From Owenia fusiformis (lineage: Eukaryota; Annelida; Polychaeta; Sabellida; Oweniidae), in contig CAIIXF020000003.1 in NCBI GenBank assembly GCA_903813345.2, forward strand, positions 18,116,931 to 18,180,930: a stretch of 64,000 bases of DNA, written 5' to 3'. The notes beneath the pieces were generated by a model, which was not told where the DNA came from, ran no database searches, and was given only the letters and a program-made list of their open reading frames with translations. A program made the translations under genes and the position numbers. This document shows positions 1-10,534 of the stretch, piece by piece (within the stretch, counting starts at the first letter, position 1; each line of letters opens with the position of its first letter).

Positions 1-235
1 ACCAGACTCTTTACCATGGAAATATAAAGACAAACAGACTCTTTACCATGGAAATATAAAGACAACCATACTCTATACCATAGAACTACAAAGACTACCA
101 GACTCTTTACTATGAAAATATAAAGACTACCAGACTCTATACCATATAAATACAAAGACTAACAGACTCTCTACCATCGAAATATAAAGACTAACAGACT
201 CTTTACCATAGAAATATAAAGACTACCAGACAAAT
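1..235. repeat. 32-bp minisatellite, about 7 copies
   Basis: Degenerate tandem copies of a 32-bp unit with core CAGACTCTTTACCATGGAAA followed by an ATAAAGAC tail; successive cores start 32 bp apart (3, 35, 67 and so on). The array starts at or before the window edge and fades out near 235. No coding content. Confidence 0.9.
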
Positions 236-836
236 CATGATAAAAAGGACATTATTTGATTAAATAGACTCTATACTGCATATTAGAGCACAATCAAGAC
301 CCCCAGGACTTAATCTCGTATTGAGCTTTACCACATATTCACATATCTACTTATTGACAAAGAAGTCTAGAATCCTCCACTTTCAGTGCTAATTTAACGA
401 CTGCACTGACTGATAGAATTACTATTGCAGAAATTAATATATCTAAAGTTTGAATGCATCCCTGTTATCTGATTGGTTGTTAATATTTTTATCATGAATC
501 TGATTGGCTGCCTGGTTCAAGGTGCTTGTTGGCCCTTGAGCACTTGATGGAAATTTCCCTCGATGGCTGCCGAACCAAATATGTTCAATTCTGACAGTTT
601 GTTGTTCTGTTGATTATTTCAAAATATCTACAATAATATACCTGAATTTAGAGAAAAAAGAACTTGAGTAATTGATATAAAATGATGAATACCTCAGCAA
701 ATATTTCTCCAATGAGATAAATACTATTTCACTTTACAATGTAGTCTAATTATGTTTTCTTTACACATGTTTTCTTTTGAAATAAGTAATGGGAAGGAAA
801 GGTGATTAGTGATTACATATTGTTTGTAAGCCTCCA
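236..836. other. Non-coding, nothing recognised
   Basis: AT-rich single-copy-looking sequence with no convincing reading frame, splice pair or repeat. Confidence 0.5.
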
Positions 837-1022
837 CAGGCCTGTAGCCAGCTCTTACCTGGGGGAGGGGGAGTGGTTCTTCCAAGGCGTGAGATTTTGC
901 CAATGGGGGAGCGTTTTGACAGTTTGGGCTAAAAGATTGTGTGAAAAGTGCTCAGAATGGTGAAAAACTGCATGATTTTGAAAGAAGGAAGCGTCCCTCC
1001 ACTCCCCCTGGCTACGGGCCTG
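837..1022. mobile_element. MITE with CAGGCCTGTAGCCAG terminal inverted repeats
   Basis: Left end CAGGCCTGTAGCCAG (837) and right end CTGGCTACGGGCCTG (ending 1022) are near-perfect inverted repeats enclosing 186 bp. A second good copy lies at 32476-32674 in the BCAR1 intron, and partial copies lie at about 22490-22635 and 29272-29332. All share an internal GCATGATTTTGAAA motif or its complement. The terminus resembles hAT-type non-autonomous elements, but no clear target duplication is visible here. A small reverse-strand frame inside it is only a shadow. Confidence 0.75.
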
Positions 1023-1734
1023 CTTCATTGTATGTTGCAATACATTAAACTGAAACTGAAGTTGAAATAGATGATCTGTTGGAAAGAGACAAGCTGTTAA
1101 ATTAATTCTTAATCTGTAAAAATATTCTAGATTCCATATTTATTTTTACAGAAACAAGAAAAACATGGAACTATTGATTCATTGACACTTCCTTTGCATA
1201 GAAATCATACTGTAAAACAAGGCATTAACATGCAAAATGTCAACACCTACCATTTGTTGCAGATGCCAAACTCTGAATACCAGACTACAAACACCAGCCA
1301 CCAAATGCTTACCACTTATATTTATTTATTTTATTCTATTTTATATTTCATTAAAACATTATAACATTTGTACATATTTGTGGCCGTGACACCTACATAG
1401 GTATATGATTAACCACTTTTAAAATCCTTAATCTAAAATTTTTGAGTGCTTGAAAGTTTAACACAATATGACACTGGGTAAACCATAATTGTCTGATGAA
1501 TTATAAACAATGGTAAAAAATAATGTATAACATAGAGGATGGAATCACCTTATGTTTGCTGAACATCAAAATCAATACTTAAATGTATTATACGTATACA
1601 TATAGTTTAAAGGGTCATGTCGAACTATTATATTTACTAAAATCAATTTAAATTGTACTTAATGGAACATAACTATTCCCGTTATAGAAAAGCTCCATCA
1701 ACTAGAGACTGTGAATGCACTGTCATATGCACGT
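1023..1734. other. Non-coding; holds one family-B repeat copy
   Basis: A copy of the GGCATTAACATGC repeat (family B) lies at about 1221-1310. The rest is AT-rich with no recognised gene. Confidence 0.5.
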
Positions 1735-2202
1735 TAGTGTTGTCGCGATGTGCCATAATCGTACATCGATGCATCGGCAATTTTCAGTAGTAAACATCGA
1801 TGCACATCGCGATGTACATCGAGAAAAACTCCGAGAAAAGTGCACTGAAATACCAAACGTTAATGCACTAAAATACCGAAAAGAACAATTAATAAGAGCA
1901 CGCTGGTACATCCGGGAACTTCTAGTAACGGTGAAATGAAAGTAAAGTAATTTTTTTAGATTAATGGTTCATTTCAACTAGCTAAAACAGTTTTAAAGCG
2001 AAAGAATATCAGAAAACATTGGAAAATGAAATAAGACATGAGAAAGGTAAGCAATTTACGTCAAAAATAAGATAAGAAAGGGTGATTTTTAGCAAATTAA
2101 TTTTTTTAAAAACATCGATGTTTTGTTTCAGACATCGATGCATCGCCAGAATCAGCTTTGGCGATGTATATCGCGATGTATCGATTAATCGCGACAACAC
2201 TA
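1735..2202. mobile_element. hAT-type MITE with perfect 8-bp target-site duplication
   Basis: The 468-bp element has perfect 14-bp terminal inverted repeats, TAGTGTTGTCGCGA at 1735 and TCGCGACAACACTA ending at 2202. It is flanked by identical 8-bp duplications ATGCACGT (1727-1734 and 2203-2210). An 8-bp duplication with a YARNG-type terminus is the hAT signature. Subterminal regions are packed with CATCGATG / CGATGTACATCG motifs in both orientations, as expected for clustered transposase-binding sites. There is no transposase frame, so it is non-autonomous. Confidence 0.93.
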
Positions 2203-2501
2203 ATGCACGTGTAGACTATGCACATTATAATTAAATGCTTGCTTCTGTGTCCTTGTAGTTGTAGTGTATTATATAACACGATCCTTTAAAGTGAGTCATG
2301 ATTCTTTAAAGTGAGTCATTACATAAACAAGTTGATTATTTCAATGTTTTCATGATCAGTATAAGTTCAATGAACTTACAAAACGGTATATTTACGTAGA
2401 TTATTACGTATACAGTTGGATCTCCGTATAAAGATTTGCCTACATGTGTGTGGAACAATTGACCGCAAGCATTTTTTGAAATTAATTGGCTGAGTGGGAA
2501 C
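2203..2501. other. Flank with two AP-1-like TGAGTCA motifs
   Basis: A directly repeated 20-bp unit places two TGAGTCA motifs at 2292-2298 and 2312-2318. Otherwise nothing is recognised. No gene start lies close enough to assign a regulatory role. Confidence 0.3.
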
Positions 2502-2653
2502 TGTCATGTAATTGTCTGATTGTATTGTTGGGCTGGCAAGCCATACTTATTTTGTATTACGTCATGATCGGGGCTTCCGCCATATTGAAATAAACTGGAC
2601 AAAGTCAGCCAATATATCTCTTAGTGTTATTCTAAATATAACGTAACAGAACA
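2502..2653 (+). repeat. 5' LTR (152 bp)
   Basis: Begins TGTCATGTAATTG and ends AACAGAACA. It carries an AATAAA hexamer at 2589-2594, a plausible polyadenylation signal for the R region. It is identical to 7655-7806. Confidence 0.96.
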
Positions 2654-3019
2654 TGGTGTCAAACGTTGGATGCGAGCCTACGGGGATATAAAACCACAGA
2701 GAAAAAGTAGGACATGTAAAACTTGTCTGAAAGTGACCAGATTAGAGGTATTTTTGGTGTTTAACTTTGATTGCCGGTGAAATTTTGTGCAAATTTCGAG
2801 CATGACATTTTTGCGCACGACACGGATTACATCATTGCTTCGTGCACACGACACGGATTACGCCATTGCTTCGCGGAGATATGCAAATGCCATGGATTGC
2901 GTCATTGCTGCTGTACTACAGTAAGAATTTGAGTCCAACTGATATTTAAACTTGTGAACTGTACTTCTACTCTTGTGTATTAACTATCGTGATTATATTG
3001 TCATCTTTGGATTATTATA
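2654..3019 (+). promoter_or_regulatory. Retroelement leader: primer-binding site and short tandem repeat
   Basis: The primer-binding site begins TGGTGTCAAACG at 2654, abutting the LTR; the priming tRNA was not identified. Three degenerate 33-bp units with the motif CACGGATTACGCCATTGCTTC fill about 2810-2910. The rest of the leader runs to the gag ATG at 3020. Confidence 0.75.
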
Positions 3020-6000
3020 ATGGCCAAGATACAGCCTCCAAACCCTTTTAACTTTGATAAACCCAATGAGTGGATTGCTTGGAGAGAAAGGTTCCTGAGG
3101 TTTAGGCTAGCTACAAAACTTAACAAAGAGGATGATATTACACAAGTCAGTCAACTTATATATATTATGGGCCAATCTGCAGAGGACATATACAAACAGT
3201 TTACGTTTGAGCCCTTACCAGTTGCTGAAGATGGCCAAATAATTGATCCGCCAGACAACAGGTACAATTTTGATGCCGTTTTGGGCAAATTTGATAACTA
3301 TTTTGTGCCAAAGATAAACATTATTCATGAACGAAGGGTCTTCAACCTTAGACAACTGGGAGAGTCAGAAACAATGGAGGAATATATCCGAGATTTGTAT
3401 AAACTGAGTCAACATTGTTCATTCGTTGACAGAAACGAAATGATTCGCGATAAGATCATCGTTTCCATCAAAGACAGAGACTTGTCAGAGCGAGTCCAGA
3501 CACTTGCCATGACGTGTGATCTCACCCTAGAGAAAACTATTGAACTAGTTCGTAGTCATGAACTTATAATATCACAGTCTCAAGCTGAAGGGAGACCTAC
3601 TGATACAAGTAACGTTGATTTTGTTCGTAAGCGACCCCCGCAACAGAGAGCTACACGACAAAACTACAGAAAACAAGACCAGGCACAACACAAAGCAGAC
3701 AAACACAAGTGTGACAGATGTGGCTACATTCACAGAAATGATAAATGCCCTGCTAAAGGAAAAACCTGTCATAATTGCAAGAAATTAAATCATTTCTCAA
3801 GTGTGTGTAAATCAAATAAGAAATCTGTTGATAAAAGAGTTGTACATGAATGTTATGATGAATGTGCTGATGCCGATCTTGACACTACTGAGTTTCATGT
3901 AGGTGAGCTTGTGCATTTGGTTGATTCTGCCAAGTCACTGATTGTAGATAGGCACACAGAGCCACCATGGCGTGTGACCTTACCCATTTGTGGTAAATTG
4001 ATGAGTTTCAAGATCGACACAGGCGCTGATGTAAATGTTATGAGTAACAAAGCATATGAATGCCTTACACCAAAACCTAGGTTACAAAGGCATGATGGTC
4101 CTCCACTGAAGTCAGTAGGTGGGGTAATAGATACAAGAGGTTACTTTATAACAAATAGCAATCTTGATGGTACCAAATTCTCAATGAGAATATTTGTATT
4201 AAATGGGCCAAAGTGTGATAACTTATTATGTCGCAGATCTGCTAAAATGTTGAATCTAGTTACTAAAAATGTACATGTTGTAACTCAGACCTCTCAGAGC
4301 GAGGCAGGTAAAATTGGTTCTGATCCTGGTAACCATAGAAATAAAACTACAATGCCCCCTAGTAACAATACTTCTGAAATGCCAGGTCATGTAAAAGACC
4401 CCATAAATGATAATGAATTGTATGGGGAAGTGGGTACAATGAAATGTGAGCCTGTCAAAATTGAGTTGAAGCAAGATGCTGAACCATATGCTGTTGTGGT
4501 ACCGAGGCGCGTTCCATTTCCTATAATGAAACCATTACAAGAAAAACTCGAATCAATGGAATCCAATGGTGTTATTGCCAAGATAACTGAGCCTACTGAG
4601 TGGTGTTCACCCATGGTCCCGGTAGTTTCAAAATCAGGAAAAATTCGCGTGACGGTTGACTTTAGAAAACTTAATAAATCAGTTAAGCGCGAGAGATTTG
4701 TCCTACCAACCATTGACTGTATATTACAGAAACTTTCGGGAAGTTCTGTCTTTTCCACCCTCGACGCCACAGGAGGTTTTCATCAAGTGCCACTTAGCGA
4801 GGTAAGTCAGCGTTTAACAACGTTTATAACACCCTTCGGTCGTTATGTATACAAGAAGATGCCACAAGGCATATCGCTTGCTCCAGAAATCTTTCAAAGA
4901 GAAATGTCGCGCATTTTGCAAAATTGTCCTGGAGTAGCAGTATTCATGGATGATATTATCGTTCATGGTAAGAATGTAGAAGATCATGATAAAAATCTCA
5001 AACAAGTCTTACAGAAAATCAAACAGTCCGGTCTAGTTCTCAACAAGGCGAAGTGTCATTACCGGAAGCCCGAGCTCGTATTTTTAGGGCATAAAATTAG
5101 CGCTAATGGAGTCTCGCCAGACCCAGCCAAAGTCGCCGCGATAGTGGAAATGGAAATTCCTGAAAATGTTGAAGAATTACGACGATTCTTAGGCATGATA
5201 AATTGGATAGGTAGGTTTATACCAAACTTATCTACAATGCTTCACCCATTGAATGAACTTTTGAGAAAAGACACAATTTGGACATGGGGAAAAGCACAAA
5301 TGGATGCCTTTGAAACAGTGAAACAGAAGGTAAGTAGTAAGCCTGTTCTAAAATACTACGACATCAATAAGCCATCGCGTGTTAGTGCTGACAGTAGCTG
5401 TTACGGGTTAGGCGGTGTCTTAGAGCAACAGCATGGAACAGATTGGTTTCCTGTTCATTACTGTTCTCGTTCATTAACTGATGCCGAACGCCGCTATGCT
5501 CAAATTGAAAAGGAACTTTTGGCAGGGGTGTGGTCAATGGAAAAATTCAGTCAGTATTTGGTCGGACTAGAATCATTTGTATATGTGACTGATCACAAAC
5601 CTCTGGTGCCAATTATAAATCAAAAGGATCTTGATCAAACACCGGTGCGATGCCAGAGAATGCTAATTCGTCTCATGAGGTTTAATTGTATCGCTGAATA
5701 CAGACCCGGAAAGACATTAGTCATAGCAGACACATTGTCTAGAAAACCGCTTAGTAGCATGGAATCAAACACTGTAGAAAGTGTGACGGAATATGAGAGT
5801 TTCATATATGATAACCTACCAGTCGCGAAGTCGCGTCTTGAGAATATTCGTGACTTGTCACAGATTGATCCCGAAATCTCAACAGTCATGAATTATGTTC
5901 TTCATGGTTGGCCGGAATATTACAAAGACGTGAAAGAAGTTGCCAAGCGATACTATGATTGTAGAGAATCCTTGAGTGTTGTCAATGACATACTTATGTA

Positions 6001-7201
6001 TGGTAACCGTATCACTATACCGGCTGCATGTCGCAATAATATTCTTGATCAAATTCACGAGGGTCACTTCGGAATTCACAAATGCCGTGAACGCGCAAAT
6101 GCGACAGTATGGTGGCCAGGGCTTACATCACAAATCAAAGAATTGGTGGCCAAATGTAAGCACTGCCAAATTTTGAAACCTAAACAGAGAAGTGAACCAT
6201 TAATTCCAACAAAATTACCAGATCGCCCCTGGCAGCAATTAGCAACTGATTTATGTGAATGCTTCAAGAAGCAATATTTAGTCACAGTTGATTACTATTC
6301 TCGCTATCTAGAAATTGCTCATGTTAGGGGTAGTGTCACAACAACTCAAATCATAAACAAACTCAAAAAGATATTTGCCAGGAATGGTATCCCTGAAGTG
6401 TTAGTATCAGATAATGGACCACAGTTTAGCTCAAAACAATTTGCAGATTTCGCAAAAGAGTTTGATTTTAAACATGTAACATCAAGTCCCAGATACAGTC
6501 AAAGTAACGGTCTCGCAGAAAGAGCCGTCCAAACTGCCAAACGTATTCTCAAATCAGAAGACCCCTTAAGCTCCCTTATGAATTATCGGGCCACTCCAGT
6601 CAGTTCTACAGGTAAAACGCCAAGTCAATTACTCTATGGTAGACAAATCAGAACTAAACTGCCAGTTTCGCCTGAGAATCTAAACCCAAATTGGCCTGAT
6701 AAACAGGAAGTTCAAAACAATGATGCTAAAGCAAAATCACTGTATGCCAAACATTTTAACAGATCTCATGGTGCAAGAAAACTTGAGAAACTGTCCCCTG
6801 GACAGTCTGTGAGAGTGAAGCTTGATCAGGAAAAGGCATGGAGTAAACCATATAAGGTTCTCAATCAAGCTCACACTCCTAGGTCATACATTATCAAAAG
6901 TGACAGTGGAACTTTGTTCAGGAGAAATCGTAGACATTTGATGCCAACAGGCCATGATCCTACTCCAACTCCTGAACGGGGTTCTAAAATGCTTAAACCA
7001 ATGGTGTTTTTCTCGAGTAAACATCCCAAGGAGGGAGGGATAGATGGTGGTGGTCAAAATACTAATAATGTTCCACTTACTAGTAATACTACACCAGTCT
7101 CTCATAGCTCTATTAACACTGAACCAAGTTCTAGTTCTCCATTAAGGAAATCAAAGAGGATTGTAAATCAGCCAAAATGGCTCAAAGACTATGTAACTTG
7201 A
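3020..7201 (+). CDS. Ty3/gypsy Gag-Pol polyprotein (1,393 aa)
   Basis: One ATG-initiated frame carries all retroelement functions without a gag/pol frameshift. Gag is N-terminal and ends with two zinc knuckles: the first starts at C231 (CX2CX3HX4C), the second is canonical CX2CX4HX4C. The aspartic protease has D-T-G at residues 333-335. Reverse transcriptase spans roughly 480-720 with the catalytic F-M-D-D at 642-645. RNase H has a catalytic Asp at 791. Integrase has an N-terminal HHCC zinc site (first His 1013, Cys 1046 and 1049) and a catalytic triad D1077, D1131, E1167, which gives the classic DX35E spacing. The basic, serine-rich C-terminus has no obvious chromodomain. No stop or frameshift is seen. 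Proteins of this class are often annotated as 'K02A2.6-like'. It is an element gene, not a host gene. Confidence 0.97.
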   Translation: MAKIQPPNPFNFDKPNEWIAWRERFLRFRLATKLNKEDDITQVSQLIYIMGQSAEDIYKQFTFEPLPVAEDGQIIDPPDNRYNFDAVLGKFDNYFVPKINIIHERRVFNLRQLGESETMEEYIRDLYKLSQHCSFVDRNEMIRDKIIVSIKDRDLSERVQTLAMTCDLTLEKTIELVRSHELIISQSQAEGRPTDTSNVDFVRKRPPQQRATRQNYRKQDQAQHKADKHKCDRCGYIHRNDKCPAKGKTCHNCKKLNHFSSVCKSNKKSVDKRVVHECYDECADADLDTTEFHVGELVHLVDSAKSLIVDRHTEPPWRVTLPICGKLMSFKIDTGADVNVMSNKAYECLTPKPRLQRHDGPPLKSVGGVIDTRGYFITNSNLDGTKFSMRIFVLNGPKCDNLLCRRSAKMLNLVTKNVHVVTQTSQSEAGKIGSDPGNHRNKTTMPPSNNTSEMPGHVKDPINDNELYGEVGTMKCEPVKIELKQDAEPYAVVVPRRVPFPIMKPLQEKLESMESNGVIAKITEPTEWCSPMVPVVSKSGKIRVTVDFRKLNKSVKRERFVLPTIDCILQKLSGSSVFSTLDATGGFHQVPLSEVSQRLTTFITPFGRYVYKKMPQGISLAPEIFQREMSRILQNCPGVAVFMDDIIVHGKNVEDHDKNLKQVLQKIKQSGLVLNKAKCHYRKPELVFLGHKISANGVSPDPAKVAAIVEMEIPENVEELRRFLGMINWIGRFIPNLSTMLHPLNELLRKDTIWTWGKAQMDAFETVKQKVSSKPVLKYYDINKPSRVSADSSCYGLGGVLEQQHGTDWFPVHYCSRSLTDAERRYAQIEKELLAGVWSMEKFSQYLVGLESFVYVTDHKPLVPIINQKDLDQTPVRCQRMLIRLMRFNCIAEYRPGKTLVIADTLSRKPLSSMESNTVESVTEYESFIYDNLPVAKSRLENIRDLSQIDPEISTVMNYVLHGWPEYYKDVKEVAKRYYDCRESLSVVNDILMYGNRITIPAACRNNILDQIHEGHFGIHKCRERANATVWWPGLTSQIKELVAKCKHCQILKPKQRSEPLIPTKLPDRPWQQLATDLCECFKKQYLVTVDYYSRYLEIAHVRGSVTTTQIINKLKKIFARNGIPEVLVSDNGPQFSSKQFADFAKEFDFKHVTSSPRYSQSNGLAERAVQTAKRILKSEDPLSSLMNYRATPVSSTGKTPSQLLYGRQIRTKLPVSPENLNPNWPDKQEVQNNDAKAKSLYAKHFNRSHGARKLEKLSPGQSVRVKLDQEKAWSKPYKVLNQAHTPRSYIIKSDSGTLFRRNRRHLMPTGHDPTPTPERGSKMLKPMVFFSSKHPKEGGIDGGGQNTNNVPLTSNTTPVSHSSINTEPSSSSPLRKSKRIVNQPKWLKDYVT

Positions 7202-7654
7202 AATAATACTTTTCATGCATATAGACTGTCAAGATTCAAAAGACAGTAGTGTACATTCAGACATCAAATGACTAAAGCTCATAATAATGTACACATAGTT
7301 AAGTTTGTTTAGATAATGATCTGTATAAAATGTTCAAACAACACAGATTGGTGTGGATTACGTTTTATAATGCATGTTTTATTTTAAACATTTGTATTGA
7401 TTATATGTAAGACAATCTTTTGTTAGAGATGTGTATAAGAAAAACAAAATCAGCATACAGTATTTTCTACTACCGTATTCAACATGATAAGTGCACAGGG
7501 TGAATACAAGTTTGAGACATGGACTCATAAGCAGTGAATGTTGACTTTATACCCTGCTATATATATATCTACAGATGAAGACTCTCAAAATTGTAGACAC
7601 TTTTGAACATTTAAACATAGACTCATAAAATACTTCAAAAAGAAAAAAGGGAGA
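7202..7654 (+). other. Retroelement 3' untranslated part and polypurine tract
   Basis: Non-coding internal sequence between the gag-pol stop and the 3' LTR. There is no env-like frame. It ends in an A/G-rich tract (about 7637-7654) that serves as the plus-strand primer in this class. Confidence 0.8.
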
Positions 7655-7806
7655 TGTCATGTAATTGTCTGATTGTATTGTTGGGCTGGCAAGCCATACT
7701 TATTTTGTATTACGTCATGATCGGGGCTTCCGCCATATTGAAATAAACTGGACAAAGTCAGCCAATATATCTCTTAGTGTTATTCTAAATATAACGTAAC
7801 AGAACA
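7655..7806 (+). repeat. 3' LTR (152 bp)
   Basis: Identical to the 5' LTR. Followed directly by the duplicated target GGAAC at 7807-7811. Confidence 0.96.
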
Positions 7807-7916
7807 GGAACAGTATCCAATCAAATACTTTAACCATCCATTTGAAACACCAATCAAACCAGTAGGTTCTAGCAATTCCTGGAAACAGTAAATTCAGTAG
7901 CTCAACATATGACATA

Positions 7917-8137
7917 CAGGGTGTTTCATAACGAGCATTTCCAAAAAGTCAATTTGAGAAGAGATGGGTCTATAACATATGTACTATATATGAGCCTATT
8001 TTATTCTAGACAAAGACATTTGGATCAACTAAACATGCTACAGTTCAAGAAAGTACAAATGGCATCCCTTTGACCTGTATTTATTACATTCCGAAAATAT
8101 CTTTCCTGACAAAATGCCCACATTATGAAACACCTTG
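7917..8137. mobile_element. Tc1/mariner-type MITE (221 bp), TA duplication
   Basis: Terminal inverted repeats CAGGGTGTTTCATAA at 7917 and TTATGAAACACCTTG ending at 8137, flanked by TA on each side (7915-7916 and 8138-8139). The CAGGGTG terminus with a TA target is typical of Tc1/mariner-derived elements. No transposase. Related termini occur at 16983-18117 and 26060-26140. Confidence 0.82.
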
Positions 8138-8199
8138 TACATTAAGTATAAGTATACGTTATAAGTTGTACTTTCACTGGGTGCGAAATCTCTCTTTTA

Positions 8200-9110
8200 T
8201 CTTTAAAAAGTATTTTTAGTTTATAAATATTATTAGTAAGTTTAATAGCGTTTGGAGTTTTGTTCCAGATGATTTCAACTTGTACTTTAAAACTTCATCT
8301 TAAATAATTGATTTTGAATTTTGTTACATGAACTTGTTCATTCTGTCTAGTGTATAGTGTTGATGAACACTGTTGTTTTTGTCAAAGAAGTCTATAAAAA
8401 TGTCACTTGAAGAAGTATCAGGTCTATTAATACATTTGTGAGCTAGTTATAGAATATTAAGGTCATATATGTCTTTAAATTTTAGAATTCTAAATCGTTT
8501 AAAGAATGGCCCGGTGTGTTCCCAATATCTGCTTGTGAGTATATAAGAGAATTATAGTAAATTGATAGAAGTGTTTTTGTATTTAGTTTATGTCTACTTT
8601 AAATAGTATCCCAATGATTTTTGATGAATAGTATCCCAATGATTTTTGATATTTTAAGTGATATTTTATTGATATGTTCCTTCCAATCCTTAACCATAAT
8701 TATCCCTAAGAAATTGAATGATTGTACTCTTTCGATTAAATCATTTCTTATTTTGGGGTTTGTGTAAAAAACCGGGTAGGGTACCCAGTCACAAACAAAC
8801 CCCTTATTTTGATTTCAATATTTTGTGGAACTTTATGTTAGCAGGTAGTATATATCATGAATTCTATTTAAACACAATACTAATCATCAACTTTATAAAG
8901 TTCACAATTTAATTTATTTATCAGTTTATTTATATCCTTATCAGAATACAAGATGCTTGTGTCATCTGCAAAAACAACACAATTTAACACAGTACTTGAA
9001 TATATAATGTCTTTTATATATATAATAAATAAAATAGGCCTTGTGGAACTCCACATGTAATTGATTGTCCAAAGGTGTTTTATTGTTGTGTATAAATTTA
9101 TCAGGTGATA
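8200..9110 (-). pseudogene. Decayed LINE (non-LTR) reverse transcriptase
   Basis: Read on the minus strand, the region gives broken but recognisable reverse-transcriptase motifs. G-V-P-Q-G is encoded near 9040-9055. F-A-D-D-T-S follows near 8950-8975 (V-F-A-D-D-T-S-I-L-Y). Further on come F-N-F-L-G-I near 8700-8730 and a K-E-H-I-N-K-I stretch near 8660-8680. A characteristic C-terminal stretch (R-I-L-K-F-K-D-I-Y) lies near 8470-8500. Several stops and frameshifts interrupt it, and a short insertion containing GGGTACCC sits near 8770. The pattern fits a CR1/Jockey-like LINE. It is a dead fragment lacking the endonuclease part. Confidence 0.75.
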
Positions 9111-9310
9111 TTTGCTTCATTAATGTGTGTCCAGGTGTCTTTTATAGTAGTCACCGGGAAGCATTCATTGTAGAGACTTGCTTTACAGTAAGCTTCAAAT
9201 GATGCTTTCCCTAATGAATTACATGTATATGTATATCTATATTGAAATAGTAGATTCATTCTTTGCATAGGATCAACACATTAAGGCGAAACATCATCAA
9301 ATTGAAAAAA

Positions 9311-10534
9311 ATGATCCGACCAAAAATATTACTTCTTTTCATGTTTTGGAGTAGTTTGAACATATTTTTTCTTTTCTTTTATCTGCATGACAATGAAATC
9401 ACTAAACAGATAAAGCAAAGATACGAGAAGGGATTGATGGCTATGAAAAATGTGATTGAAATTAAAGGGAGGATAACTGCTGAACCAAATGAAAATATGG
9501 TTGTACTAACTACCCCAATGATCAGAGAAGAACACAAGAAGGGATCTTATGATTCAAGATTTATAATGAAAAATGTGACTAAACACAAAAATCATGTAAC
9601 AGTAGGATGAAATGAAATTTCTCAAACGATTAAACCATCTCTTGCTGAGAGATATAAAAATACTCCATTGAGGACTGACAAAGTCAAAAAAGATCAGAGA
9701 AATCACCAAACATTGAACATTCATACAAAAAAATTACCAGAGCCAGAGGTGAAACAGCATAAATTTAAATTCATCATAGAAAATGATGTTTGCCAGGTGA
9801 AAACTAATCTGTTGATAATCATCAAGACTGCCCCTGGTAATAAGAAACATAGGGAAACTATAAGGAATACATGGGGAGTCTATAGTATAATGAATGGATT
9901 TAGCATAAGACATATATTTCTGTTGGGTGATGGTGGCTCAAAGAGTGTAAATGAAGCAATTCTAAATGAAAGCAGAATTCACAGAGACATCATTCAACAG
10001 GACTTTAGAGATACATATAGGAACCTTACGTTTAAAGTATTGATGGGTTTAAAGTGGGCGACACATGCCTGCAAAAATGCAACATATATACTGAACACTG
10101 ATGACGATGTAATTGTTAATATTCCTGCACTTATTGAACTCATTAAGGAGGCAGAATCAAGTGGAAAACAGCAAAAACGCTTATTCTGTCATAAGATGGT
10201 AAATGTACGACCTAATCGAAATCCAAAAGTTAAGTGGTATGTCACCAAACTGGAGTATCAAGCTGATGTATATTCAACTTATTGTCGTGGAATAGCTGTC
10301 TTGTACACAAGAGATGCTGCCATTGCAATTCACAATGCATCTTTGACAGTACCCTTTTTCTGGATAGACGATGTATATGTTACAGGAGTTTTGGCAACAA
10401 TAGCTGGAGTGCACCATACTCAAATAAAAGCTGTGAAAAAGAATGTTCAGCTCGCCAAGACTGATTCAAAGAAGTATATTGCAATTGAGCAAAAAGATAT
10501 TCAAGAAATGTTTGTATTTTGGAAAGCATTATGA
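9311..10534 (+). pseudogene. Beta-1,3-galactosyltransferase-family (GT31) gene with one in-frame TGA
   Basis: A single 408-codon frame from ATG 9311 to the stop at 10532-10534 is interrupted only by TGA at 9608-9610. The product would be a type II Golgi glycosyltransferase: short basic N-terminus, signal anchor at about residues 6-26 (L-L-L-F-M-F-W then F-F-L-F-F), a stem, then a GT31 catalytic domain. Conserved features are R-E-T-I-R-N-T-W-G at 181-189, the metal-binding D-D-D at 264-266, and W-I-D-D-V-Y-V-T-G around D353. Family members transfer galactose or GlcNAc in beta-1,3 linkage, so the exact specificity cannot be read. The ATG is chosen because the adjacent decayed copy starts at the same place; the longer frame from 9263 begins with TTG. 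The intronless form is usual for this family. The lone stop in the stem could be a recent null allele, a polymorphism or a sequence error. Confidence 0.8.

Larger units (their letters stand above)
2502..7806 (+). mobile_element. Complete Ty3/gypsy LTR retrotransposon
   Basis: A full-length element of 5,305 bp. It is bounded by two 152-bp LTRs (2502-2653 and 7655-7806) that read identically base by base, start TG and end CA. The 5-bp target duplication GGAAC lies at 2497-2501 and 7807-7811. A primer-binding site starting TGG directly follows the 5' LTR. A purine tract (about 7637-7654) directly precedes the 3' LTR. A single uninterrupted gag-pol frame lies between them. Identical LTRs and an intact frame point to a recent insertion that may still be competent. 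The domain order protease-RT-RNase H-integrase places it in Ty3/gypsy (Metaviridae) rather than Copia. Confidence 0.97.

Noticed and set aside
1-235. CRISPR-like regular repeats
   Set aside because: Units are contiguous without unique spacers, in a eukaryotic genome: a minisatellite.
9263-9310. Upstream extension of the GT31 frame
   Set aside because: It begins with TTG, not ATG. The paralogous copy starts at the ATG corresponding to 9311.
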